In this document: in pieces, positions 52,816 through 60,758 of the stretch | Numbering within the stretch: the stretch's first letter is position 1 | Layout of the letters: each line of letters starts with the position of its first letter | Assembly (NCBI RefSeq): GCF_005771565.1 | Contig: NZ_VAWA01000003.1 | Span: forward strand, 124,001-188,000 | Length of the DNA: 64,000 nucleotides | Direction: 5' to 3' | Source of the DNA: Nesterenkonia sphaerica | Lineage (GTDB): Bacteria; Actinomycetota; Actinomycetes; Actinomycetales; Micrococcaceae | The notes under the pieces: model-generated | The model's database searches: none | Told to the model about the DNA's origin: nothing | The model's input: the letters and a program-made list of their open reading frames with translations, nothing else | Translations under genes and position numbers: made by a program

Positions 52816-53742
52816 ATGCACAGCGGACAAAGAGTCACCTTTCCGGCCATCGGCACAATGGTGCTGCTCATGCTCAGTGCCTGTGGTCAGGACGACGAGG
52901 CAGAACCATCATCGGAACCGCAGGAGATGACACAGACAGAGACGGTGACGGCGGAGCCAGAGTCGCCCGTCGATGAGACTGCCAGCCCGGAGGGCGATGA
53001 TGAGGAACTCCCGGAGGATCCGGACGACGAACCGGGTGCGGAGGGCGAAGAGCCGCCGGAGGATGGGGACGTCCCGCCGGGCGGCGCGGAGCGAATACCG
53101 GAGGGTGAATTCAACGACTCAGTGCACGGCGAAGAAACCGAAACTTTCTATTCTGAAGAAGGGTCCGAAGTAGGTGCCGCTGGTTTTGCACAGGATGAGG
53201 GCCCCTTGGTGGTTCCCGCCGAGCCGACAGCGGACGCCGAGACGGTCGGTGAGCTTGGTCCCCTCGATGCCGTCGAACTCGGTGGCAGGGAGCGCCAGGA
53301 TGACACCAGCAGCAGCTGGATAGAGGTGGTACTGGCTGAGGGCTATGGATGGGTGGAGTCCGGACAGATTGACCGTGGCGCCGGGTTGTTTTTCTTCGGC
53401 GAGACCCAGGACATCACCGACGAGTACCTCCATGAGGTTCCCCCCACCGAGAGCAGCGAAGCGCTCGTGGAATCACTGGCTGAACAAGTGACGGGCCCAG
53501 AGGAGGAGATGCTCGACGCCGAGGGTGACCCGGCGGGGCCACGCTGGACGCTGGTCAGCTCCCCGGCCGACTACGACGAGGAGTTCTACCGCGTCGATGT
53601 CACCGGCTATCTGGACGACTCGTTAGCCGGTGAGCGACTTTTCATCACACTTGAGGAATCGGGTGCTGGGTACGAACTCGGGCAGCTGGAGCGCACGTTG
53701 ATCTGCCGGCGCGGTGTCGCCGATGAGGGCCTCTGCCTCTAG
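52816..53742 (+). CDS. Acidic lipoprotein with SH3-like domain
   Basis: 308 aa. Signal peptide ending LMLSAC (Cys23). A linker of about 90 residues is rich in Glu, Asp and Pro (PEDPDDEPGAEGEEPPEDGD). The segment PLVVPAEPTADAETVGELGP to GYGWVESGQID matches a bacterial SH3-like fold. Its C-terminal half is not recognised. GAGAGG stands eight bases before the ATG. Its stop codon overlaps that of modB in the shared CTAG at 53739-53742. Confidence 0.62.
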   Translation: MHSGQRVTFPAIGTMVLLMLSACGQDDEAEPSSEPQEMTQTETVTAEPESPVDETASPEGDDEELPEDPDDEPGAEGEEPPEDGDVPPGGAERIPEGEFNDSVHGEETETFYSEEGSEVGAAGFAQDEGPLVVPAEPTADAETVGELGPLDAVELGGRERQDDTSSSWIEVVLAEGYGWVESGQIDRGAGLFFFGETQDITDEYLHEVPPTESSEALVESLAEQVTGPEEEMLDAEGDPAGPRWTLVSSPADYDEEFYRVDVTGYLDDSLAGERLFITLEESGAGYELGQLERTLICRRGVADEGLCL

Positions 53743-54536
53743 CGTTCAGCCGGACGGATGTGACGGCCATAAGCCAGCGAGATCACAACGACGGCAACCC
53801 CGATCAGAAGGATGGACAGCGCGATCGCGGCATCCGGGTCCGTCTCCCGCTGCAGGTAGATCTCCAGTGGCACTGTCCGGGTGACCCCTTGGACGCTCCC
53901 CGCGAAGGCCAGCGTCGCGCCGAATTCGCCCAGGCTCCGAGCAAAGGCTAGGACTGCCCCGGCGACCAGCCCGGGAAGGATCAGCGGGACCGTGATGTGG
54001 CGCAGGACCCCTGTGCGCCCGGCGCCGTCCACCGCAGCCGCGTCGAGCACCTCGCGGTCCAGTCCACGCACGGCAGTCTCCACACTGATCACCAGAAACG
54101 GCATGGCGACGAATGTCTGTGCCAGGACCACCGCCAAGCTTGTGTAAGCCACCTGCACTCCCAGCAGATCGAAAGCGCCGCCGAGCAGCCCTTGCCGGCC
54201 GAAGGTGTACAGCAGCGCAAGGCCTCCGACGACCGGCGGCAGCACCAGCGGCAACAGGATGACGGAGCGGATCGCTCCGACGCCCCGGAAGCGCGCGTGC
54301 GCCAGCCACAGAGCCAGTGGAACCCCCAGCAGCACGCAGGTGAGAGTGGCGGCCAGCGCCGTCCAGACACTGAGTGTGAGTGCTTCCACCGCAGCCTGCG
54401 AGGTGAGCAGGTGGGGCAGCCGGGACCACTGCAGCTGCAGCAGCAGTGCGGCAACGGGAAGCAGCACCAACAAGGTGCCCAGCAGCGCAGGAAGCACCGC
54501 CCAACGTGGAGGTGCACCGGCTGGGAGGGCGCTCAC
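53739..54536 (-). CDS. modB: Molybdate ABC transporter permease
   Basis: 265 aa. LPALLGTLLVLLPVAALLLQ and VEALTLSVWTALAATLTCVL are the first membrane segments, followed by SVILLPLVLPPVVGGLALLY, a typical ModB block, and the EAA-like AAAVDGAGRTGVLRHITVPL, then LARSLGEFGATLAFAGS-type helix. GTG start overlapping the modA stop in GTGA. No modC ATPase follows. Confidence 0.88.
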   Translation of the reverse strand: MSALPAGAPPRWAVLPALLGTLLVLLPVAALLLQLQWSRLPHLLTSQAAVEALTLSVWTALAATLTCVLLGVPLALWLAHARFRGVGAIRSVILLPLVLPPVVGGLALLYTFGRQGLLGGAFDLLGVQVAYTSLAVVLAQTFVAMPFLVISVETAVRGLDREVLDAAAVDGAGRTGVLRHITVPLILPGLVAGAVLAFARSLGEFGATLAFAGSVQGVTRTVPLEIYLQRETDPDAAIALSILLIGVAVVVISLAYGRHIRPAER

Positions 54537-55285
54537 TGGTTCTCCGCCCGGCTGAACCCCGCCTCGGCGAGCAGCTGCTGGGCCTCGGCTGAGAACAGGT
54601 AATCCACGAACGCCTGTGCCTCGTCCGGGAGCTGGGCCGCATCGAGCACCGCGGCAGGATAGTGGTTGGGGTCGGCGTCCGCGCCCTCGAGCGGGATGAC
54701 GTGGACGGCCTCACCGGCCTGCCGAGCAGTGCTGGTGTAGACCAGCCCCGCATCGGCCTCACCCGCGCGCACCCGGCCCAGCACGTCGGTCACGGAGAGT
54801 TCCTCAGAGAGCGGGCTGAGTGTGATTCCGGCCGATTCCAGGACTCTGGCAGCAGCGGCGCCGCAGGGGACCTGGAGAGCGCACACCGAGACGGTGGCGC
54901 CCGCCCGCAGGTCAGCCAGCCCCTGGATGTGGGCCGGGTTCTCCGCAGGAGTGACGATCACCATATGGTTGTGAGCGAAGACCTGCGGTTGCTCTGCCAG
55001 GAGCCCAGCCTTCTCCGCGCGGTCCATGGATGCCTGGTCCGCCGTGGCGAGCACATCACCGGCAGCGCCGTGCTCCAGCTGGTCGACCAGACTCGGGGAG
55101 CCAGCCGAGCGCAGCTCCACCGCCACCCCAGTCTCCGCGGTATAGCGCGCACTGAGCTCGTCAAAGGGCTCATGCAATGAGGCGGCCGCCAGCACGGTCA
55201 GGGCCGGCTCCTCTTGCGCGCAGCCGCCGGTCAGGGCCGCGGCTGCCACCATGGCGCCGATCAGGAGCCTCCGGCAGCCGGTCAC
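54533..55285 (-). CDS. modA: Molybdate-binding lipoprotein
   Basis: 250 aa extracellular binding protein. Signal peptide LLIGAMVAAAALTGGC with the lipobox Cys at 22. LTVLAAASLHEPFDELSARY and the RSAGSPSLVDQLEHGAAGDV block match ModA, as does the C-terminal YFSAEAQQLL-like end (DYLFSAEAQQLLAEAGF). GTG start nine bases after the aminotransferase stop. Anion specificity of molybdate versus tungstate is not readable. Confidence 0.88.
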   Translation of the reverse strand: MTGCRRLLIGAMVAAAALTGGCAQEEPALTVLAAASLHEPFDELSARYTAETGVAVELRSAGSPSLVDQLEHGAAGDVLATADQASMDRAEKAGLLAEQPQVFAHNHMVIVTPAENPAHIQGLADLRAGATVSVCALQVPCGAAAARVLESAGITLSPLSEELSVTDVLGRVRAGEADAGLVYTSTARQAGEAVHVIPLEGADADPNHYPAAVLDAAQLPDEAQAFVDYLFSAEAQQLLAEAGFSRAENQ

Positions 55286-55294
55286 AGCCTGCGC

Positions 55295-56464
55295 TCAGGC
55301 ACGCAGACGCCCAATGCGCTCTAGCCCTTCGGCGACCGCGGCGGAGCCCGGCGCCAGGCTCAGCCGCACCCATTCGCCCCCGTTGACCGGATCGAAGTCG
55401 GTGCCGGGCACCACTGCCACACCTGCCTGGTGCAGCAGCGCCTGCGCATATGCGGTGGAGTCGGCGAAGCGCCCCAGGTGCTCCCCGATGTGGGCATAGA
55501 CGTAGAACGCTCCGTCAGCCGGGGCCGCGTTTACCCACCCCAGCTGGGGCAGCGCCTCCAGCACCATGGCGCGGGCCGCGGCATAATCGGCCAGCTGCGC
55601 GTCGGCAAAAGCGAGTGATTCCACCGAGAATGCCTCCACCGCAGCCAGCTGCGACCCGTGGGGCGGGCAGAGCGCGACGTTGCCGGCCAACCGGGACACT
55701 GCGTCGGTCAGGTGCTCCGGCAGCACCATCCAACCCAATCGCCAGCCGGGCATCCCCCAATACTTGGAGAAGGATGAGATGACCACGGCGTCGTGCTCCA
55801 CCTCCACGGCGCTGAGGCCTGGGTGGGCGTAGGTGATCCCGTGATAGATCTCATCGGAGATCAGTTGGACCTCGTTCGCGCGGCACCACTGCGCCAAGGC
55901 CGTGAGCTGGTCCCGGTTGACCATGGTGCCGGTGGGGTTCGCCGGCGAGGCGACCATCAGCCCCTGCAGCGGACCATTGGCGGCCACTTCAGCCTCGAGC
56001 TGCTCCGGTGTCGGCTGGAATCTCACCTCCGGCCCGCAGTCCAGGTCCACGACCTCTACCCCGAGACTGGAGAGGATGTTCCGATAGGCGGGGTAGCCGG
56101 GGCGTGCCAGGGCCACACGGTCCCCGGGGTCGAACGCGGCGAGAAAGCCCAGGACGAAGGCGCCGGAGGATCCTGTGGTGACAGCGATCCGCTCCACCGG
56201 GACCTCGACGCTGTACCAGCGGCGGTAGTGCTCGGCCAGCGCTTCGCGCAGCGGGGCGATCCCGAATGCGGGCGAATAGTTCAATACGGTGTTGGCAGCG
56301 TGGACCTTTGCCGCTGCGGCATTGACGGCCGGCGGTGCGCCAGAGCCTGGCTCCCCGGCAGTCAGGGAAACGATGTCTCGCCCTGCCGAGCGGAGCCGTT
56401 CGATCTCGGCCAGGATGCTCATCACCTCGAAGCCGGGGACGTCTGATCGCCGTGAAGGGTGCAT
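55295..56464 (-). CDS. Pyridoxal-phosphate-dependent aminotransferase (class I/II)
   Basis: 389 aa fold type I enzyme. IVSLTAGEPGSGAPPAVNAA and AVTTGSSGAFVLGFLAAFDP are in the N-terminal half; LMVASPANPTGTMVNRDQL and ISDEIYHGITYAHPG lead to the PLP lysine in VVISSFSKYWGMPGWRLGWM. Resembles aspartate or alanine-type aminotransferases; the substrate is not known. It follows rlmN by 30 bases and precedes modA by nine, so these genes form one transcript. Confidence 0.88.
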   Translation of the reverse strand: MHPSRRSDVPGFEVMSILAEIERLRSAGRDIVSLTAGEPGSGAPPAVNAAAAKVHAANTVLNYSPAFGIAPLREALAEHYRRWYSVEVPVERIAVTTGSSGAFVLGFLAAFDPGDRVALARPGYPAYRNILSSLGVEVVDLDCGPEVRFQPTPEQLEAEVAANGPLQGLMVASPANPTGTMVNRDQLTALAQWCRANEVQLISDEIYHGITYAHPGLSAVEVEHDAVVISSFSKYWGMPGWRLGWMVLPEHLTDAVSRLAGNVALCPPHGSQLAAVEAFSVESLAFADAQLADYAAARAMVLEALPQLGWVNAAPADGAFYVYAHIGEHLGRFADSTAYAQALLHQAGVAVVPGTDFDPVNGGEWVRLSLAPGSAAVAEGLERIGRLRA

Positions 56465-56494
56465 CTGTCCAGCTTACGTCTGCCGGGGTGTTTG

Positions 56495-57832
56495 TCAGCT
56501 GTTCTCGTCGGCTGCCGCGAGCTGGCCGCAGGCGCCGTCGATCTCTTTGCCGCGGGTGTCCCGCAGCGTGGTGGGAACCCCAGCGGCGTTGAGCCGGTCG
56601 ATGAACTCCTGCATGGCCGCAGGTTCGGAGGAGGTCCACACGGAGTTGGGGGTCGGGTTCAGCGGGATCGGGTTCACATGGACCCACCCGCGGCCTCGGG
56701 CGTTGAGCTTCTTGGCCAGCAGCTCTGCCCGCCACGGGTGGTCGTTCATGTTCTTGATCAGCGCGTACTCGATCGAGACTCGCCGTCCGGTGGTCTCGTA
56801 GTAGTCGCGGGCGGCGTCGATGGCCTCGTCAGCCTTCCACCGGGAGTTGACCGGGATCAGCTCGTCGCGGAGTTCATCATCTGGGGCGTGCAGGCTCAGC
56901 GCGAAGGTGACCGGCAGGTTCTCATCAGCGAGCTTCCGGATCGCTGGCACCAGCCCGACTGTGGAGATGGTGATGCCCCGGGCGCTCATGCCCAGGCCTT
57001 CGGGGGCGGGGTCGATCATCCGGCGCACCGCGTTCATCACCCGGCGGTAGTTGGCCAGCGGCTCCCCCATTCCCATGAAGACAATGTTGGAGACCCGCTG
57101 CGGACCGGCCGTGCTCTGCGCAGAATCAGGCTGTGTTTGTCCCGCCGTGGCGCTGGAGGCGTCGGCGAAGTCAGTCTCCTCGCCCAGACCGGCGTGGTCC
57201 GATTCTGCGGCGACTTCCTGCGCAGTCGGGGGGTCCAGCTCTCCTGCGGCAATCACCCGGTTGGCCTGCACTATTTGGTCGACGATCTCTGCGGTGGACA
57301 TGTTCCGGGTCAGGCCGTTCTGACCCGTGGCGCAGAACGGGCAGTTCATGCCGCAGCCGCACTGGCTGGAGATGCACAGGGTGATCCGGGATTTGTACCG
57401 CATCAGCACAGACTCCACCAGGGCGCCGTCGAACAACCGCCACAGGAATTTGATGGTGGCGCCGTCGTCGGTGGTCAGGCGCCGGACTTCGGTGAGCAGC
57501 GGCGGCAGGAGCTCAGCGACCAGCTGCTCCCGGCCCTGCGCCGGAAGATCCGTCATCAGCGCCGGATCCGAGGTGTAGTGCTGGAAATAATGCACACTGA
57601 GCTGTTTGGCCCGGAATCCGGGCAGGCCGCGCTCCTTGACCCACTCCTGCCGTTCCTGCAGGGTCAAGTCCGCCAGGTGCTTGGGAGGCTGTTTGATCCG
57701 CTTGGACTGGGCGAACTGCAGCTTAGGGCGCCCCTCAGCATCCAGCGCCTGGGTCCATCCCTCAGCCTGCGGACGCACCTGGGGGCGGGAGGCAGCGGAC
57801 GACGGCGCGGCAGCGGCTTTTTTCTCAGACAT
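56495..57832 (-). CDS. rlmN: 23S rRNA (adenine2503-C2)-methyltransferase
   Basis: 445 aa radical-SAM enzyme that methylates A2503 of 23S rRNA and A37 of some tRNAs. The iron-sulfur cysteines are 160, 164 and 167 in [13 protein letters not shown]. It has [20 protein letters not shown] and a C-terminal [11 protein letters not shown] block. The start at 57832 ([19 protein letters not shown]) follows GGGAGA and removes an unsupported extension. Residues about 199-246 ([20 protein letters not shown] and on) are an insertion not present in the usual family layout. Confidence 0.93.
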   Translation of the reverse strand: MSEKKAAAAPSSAASRPQVRPQAEGWTQALDAEGRPKLQFAQSKRIKQPPKHLADLTLQERQEWVKERGLPGFRAKQLSVHYFQHYTSDPALMTDLPAQGREQLVAELLPPLLTEVRRLTTDDGATIKFLWRLFDGALVESVLMRYKSRITLCISSQCGCGMNCPFCATGQNGLTRNMSTAEIVDQIVQANRVIAAGELDPPTAQEVAAESDHAGLGEETDFADASSATAGQTQPDSAQSTAGPQRVSNIVFMGMGEPLANYRRVMNAVRRMIDPAPEGLGMSARGITISTVGLVPAIRKLADENLPVTFALSLHAPDDELRDELIPVNSRWKADEAIDAARDYYETTGRRVSIEYALIKNMNDHPWRAELLAKKLNARGRGWVHVNPIPLNPTPNSVWTSSEPAAMQEFIDRLNAAGVPTTLRDTRGKEIDGACGQLAAADENS

Positions 57833-57994
57833 CCCGCTTATTCTCCCACGGGGGACATTCGATGGGACACCGCCCAGCATTTGCCGCGATATCCCCTCGA
57901 TTGTGCCATTCACCCGACGCCTGAGCCGTGTTCTGCGACATTCAGGGGGACAGCTGTCCAGCTGCCGGCCCGTGTCCCTTCGAATGTCGCAGAA

Positions 57995-58990
57995 TCACGC
58001 GCCAGGGCGGCCCAGTTTCCAGTACCCCATGAAGGAGACCTGCTTGCGGCTGAGTCCGAGTTCTTGGACCAGGTGGCGACGCAGCCCAGTGATGGCCCCC
58101 GCCTCGCCGGCCAGCCAGGCGTACTCCTGGAAGCCTTCTGGCGCTGAGGTCTCCCACAGGACGGCCTCCTCACCGACCTCGGGCAGCTCCTGAGGGGCGC
58201 CGGGGGGCGCAGTCTCAGGGGAGGCGCCAGGAGCCGAGGCCGCCGCTCGAGCGGCCAGGAGTGACTTACGGCGCTCTCCCCACGCTTGGACAGCTGAATT
58301 CAGCAACGCCCCCACTGGGGCACCCTCCCGCGGCAGCCAGTGAATGCGAACCCCGGATCGCGTCGTGAGGGGGAGGATGTCCGCGTGGCTGGGCACCTCC
58401 AAGAAGGCCTCACCGTGAAACTCTTCGGGGAGAGTTTCAAGAATGGAGCAGATGGCCGGAACTGCCGTTTCGTCCCCGGCCAGCAACAAGTCGCGGGCGG
58501 TTCCCGGGGTGAAGTCGATTCCCCCATCGACGTGTTGAGCACGCCGGTCGGGCCCAATGATCACCAGCTCATCATCGGGCTGAGCATTTAGTGCCCAGGT
58601 AGCTGCTGGTCCGGAGGCACCGGTCTTGTCGGCATGGATGACGAAGTCAACGTCCAGCTCCTGCGCGGAGGTTCGGATCTGGCGTGCTGTATAGGTGCGG
58701 ATGGGGTTGCGGAGGTTACCGTCAAGCTGCCGCCATGCGTTGTACCACTGCGTCACTGGCACCGGAGGGTCATCGAACAACCCGATATCCGGAACGCCGC
58801 CGTCTGCCCGTGGCAGGAACAACTTGATGCGCTGGTCCCATGCAGGGGGTGATTCAGGGGCACCAGCTGGACCGAAGTTCCTCAGGTCCGGCGCGGCAAA
58901 AGTGACTCGCAGATAGTGCGGGGACAGCTTGGTGACTCGTGACACCGTGGCCAGGAAGGCGCGAGTGGGAGGGAGCGCTGCGGAGTGCAT
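57995..58990 (-). CDS. Siderophore-interacting FAD protein
   Basis: 331 aa. FLATVSRVTKLSPHYLRVTF starts the FAD-binding barrel, then NPIRTYTARQIRTSAQELDV (FAD-binding R-x-Y-T) and a C-terminal SIP domain with LAGDETAVPAICSILETLP and AWLAGEAGAITGLRRHLVQE. It reduces ferric siderophores in the cytoplasm. I start at 58990 by family alignment; the frame runs up to an ATG at 59032 inside a palindrome. An insert rich in Ala/Pro is present at about 235-285. Confidence 0.85.
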   Translation of the reverse strand: MHSAALPPTRAFLATVSRVTKLSPHYLRVTFAAPDLRNFGPAGAPESPPAWDQRIKLFLPRADGGVPDIGLFDDPPVPVTQWYNAWRQLDGNLRNPIRTYTARQIRTSAQELDVDFVIHADKTGASGPAATWALNAQPDDELVIIGPDRRAQHVDGGIDFTPGTARDLLLAGDETAVPAICSILETLPEEFHGEAFLEVPSHADILPLTTRSGVRIHWLPREGAPVGALLNSAVQAWGERRKSLLAARAAASAPGASPETAPPGAPQELPEVGEEAVLWETSAPEGFQEYAWLAGEAGAITGLRRHLVQELGLSRKQVSFMGYWKLGRPGA

Positions 58991-59021
58991 CAGTGGCGTG
59001 TCACCTCTCCCACAATTAGAC

Positions 59022-59043
59022 AACATTCGCATGACCGAATGTT
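59022..59043. promoter_or_regulatory. Inverted repeat upstream of the siderophore-interacting protein gene
   Basis: AACATTCG (59022-59029) and CGAATGTT (59036-59043) form a perfect 8-bp inverted repeat around six bases, 32 bases upstream of the preferred start. TTAGGTACGCC-like sequence (minus strand) just beyond it recalls half of an iron-dependent DtxR/IdeR box. The site is a candidate operator, not a proven one. Confidence 0.5.
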
Positions 59044-59101
59044 ATTGGCGTACCTAAGCTATTGCCGCAGCCGGATCGGCGCAACCCGGAGTGCGGGTGC
59101 C

Positions 59102-60571
59102 TTACAGCGCGTAGTGGGTGAAGACTCCGGCGAGCATGGTCGCGGAGACCTGCATATCTCGGAGCAGGGCCGGGTCACAGGTCAACGGGTCGTCCTCGAC
59201 CAGGATCAGGTCCGCGACGTCGCCCGGCTCTACCGCCAGCCGACCACCAGTCGTAGCCTCCAGCGCGGTGCGCACACTGATGGTCTGCTCAGGGTGCCAG
59301 GGCGCGCGTCCCGCTCGGCTTCGGGTCACGGCAGCCGAAATCTGAATCCAGGGGTTCAGCGGAGACACTGGGGCATCAGAGCCCAGCCGCAGGGGCGCCC
59401 CGGCCTGATGCAGCGAGCGCAGGGCGAAGGCCCGGTCGGTCCTGCCCTCCCAATACACATCGGCGACGTCGCGGTCATCCATGGCATGCTCGGGCTGCAC
59501 GCTTGCGGTCAGGCCGAGCTCGGCGAATCGGGGAATGTCATGGTGGCGCAGCAGCTGTGCGTGCTCCACCGTGCCGCTCATGCCCAGCCGTTCGAACGTG
59601 TTGAGCACTTCAGTATTGGCCCGGTCGCCGATGGCGTGGATGGCCGCGGCGATCCCAGCGCCCTTCGCACTCGTCATCAATTCGGCCAATGCTTCGATGG
59701 GCACCGCTTCGACGCCGCAGCGATGGGGGTGGGCGGCCGGGACTCCTGGGTAGGGGTCCCAGCACCACGCGGTGCGCGTGTTCAGGGAGCCATCGACAAT
59801 CACTTTCAGCGGCCCCATGCGCACCAGCCCGCGCCGATCCAGCAGGTCACCGGTCTTCACTCCCCGGTCGATGACTCCGGCGAGCTTGTCCGGCCATGCG
59901 GAGATCTCCACGCGCAGGGAGTCCACCCCGGCGTCCACCCGCTGGGGCCAGAGCGCCACATTGTCGTCATTCTCGAAGTCCACTACTCCGACGACCCCGA
60001 GGGCTGAAGCGGCGGCGGCAGTCTGCTGGTAGTCCGCAGTGGTCAGGTCTGCCGCGGAGTCCAGCTTCTCCAGCACTGCGAAGGCCTCGGTCTCTCTGAG
60101 GATGCCCGAGCCGTCGGTACGCACCCCCAGTTCCTGCTGAGCTGCACTGTTGAGCCAGAGGGAGTGCAGATCGGCGCTGATCAGCACCGCGGTCACCGGT
60201 CCGGTCGCATCATCAAGGGCGTTCAGGCTGGGAGGCTCGTCCCACAAGCCGTCGCGGAACCCGAACCCCACCACTCTTCTACCAGCACTGGCACGGGCAC
60301 CTTCGGAAACCAGCGCCAACACCTGCTGAGCTGATTCGGTGCCTGTCAGGTCCAGCCGCTGCCGCTGGATGGTCCACTGCGTGAAGTGCACATGATGGTC
60401 CCATAGACCAGGCAACAGGGTCCGGCCGGCGGCGTCGTGGCGCTCGACGCGGCGCGCAGACTTCAGCTCGCCTGCCGGTGTGACTGCCGAAACGACGCCA
60501 TTGTGAATCAGCACATCCAGCGGCCGCCCCTCACCGGCGGCGTGCACATCAGTCAGCAGTACATCCGTCAC
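59102..60571 (-). CDS. Amidohydrolase-family protein (YtcJ-like)
   Basis: 489 aa metal-dependent hydrolase. The N-terminus TDVLLTDVHAAGEGRPLDVL and the metal-ligand block LLPGLWDHHVHFTQWTI (HxH) are followed by AIHAIGDRANTEVLNTFERL, EHAQLLRHHDIPRFAELGL and RLGSDAPVSPLNPW. Substrate unknown; related enzymes act on amides or ureido compounds. GTG start with no good ribosome binding site. The region 60572-60758 to the putA stop holds no gene. Confidence 0.85.
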   Translation of the reverse strand: MTDVLLTDVHAAGEGRPLDVLIHNGVVSAVTPAGELKSARRVERHDAAGRTLLPGLWDHHVHFTQWTIQRQRLDLTGTESAQQVLALVSEGARASAGRRVVGFGFRDGLWDEPPSLNALDDATGPVTAVLISADLHSLWLNSAAQQELGVRTDGSGILRETEAFAVLEKLDSAADLTTADYQQTAAAASALGVVGVVDFENDDNVALWPQRVDAGVDSLRVEISAWPDKLAGVIDRGVKTGDLLDRRGLVRMGPLKVIVDGSLNTRTAWCWDPYPGVPAAHPHRCGVEAVPIEALAELMTSAKGAGIAAAIHAIGDRANTEVLNTFERLGMSGTVEHAQLLRHHDIPRFAELGLTASVQPEHAMDDRDVADVYWEGRTDRAFALRSLHQAGAPLRLGSDAPVSPLNPWIQISAAVTRSRAGRAPWHPEQTISVRTALEATTGGRLAVEPGDVADLILVEDDPLTCDPALLRDMQVSATMLAGVFTHYAL

Positions 60572-60758
60572 CAGGCGGCCCCGTGTGTGACGTTGCAGCA
60601 GCGCACCGGTGTGGACTTATCTTGTCTTCTCACGACTTGTCTGCCCTCACTGGTCTCGTCCTCACGTCCAGACATCACGGCCCCAGAAATCCTACTGCTT
60701 GTCCACGCCGGGGTGAGCCTACACCGCGCTGGGAAGGGGCCTGGCCCTGCAGGTGATC

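Noticed and set aside
56459-58147. Plus-strand reading frame of 562 codons opposite rlmN
   Set aside because: It is antisense to rlmN, which carries all catalytic motifs; its translation looks like random Gly/Arg/His-rich sequence.
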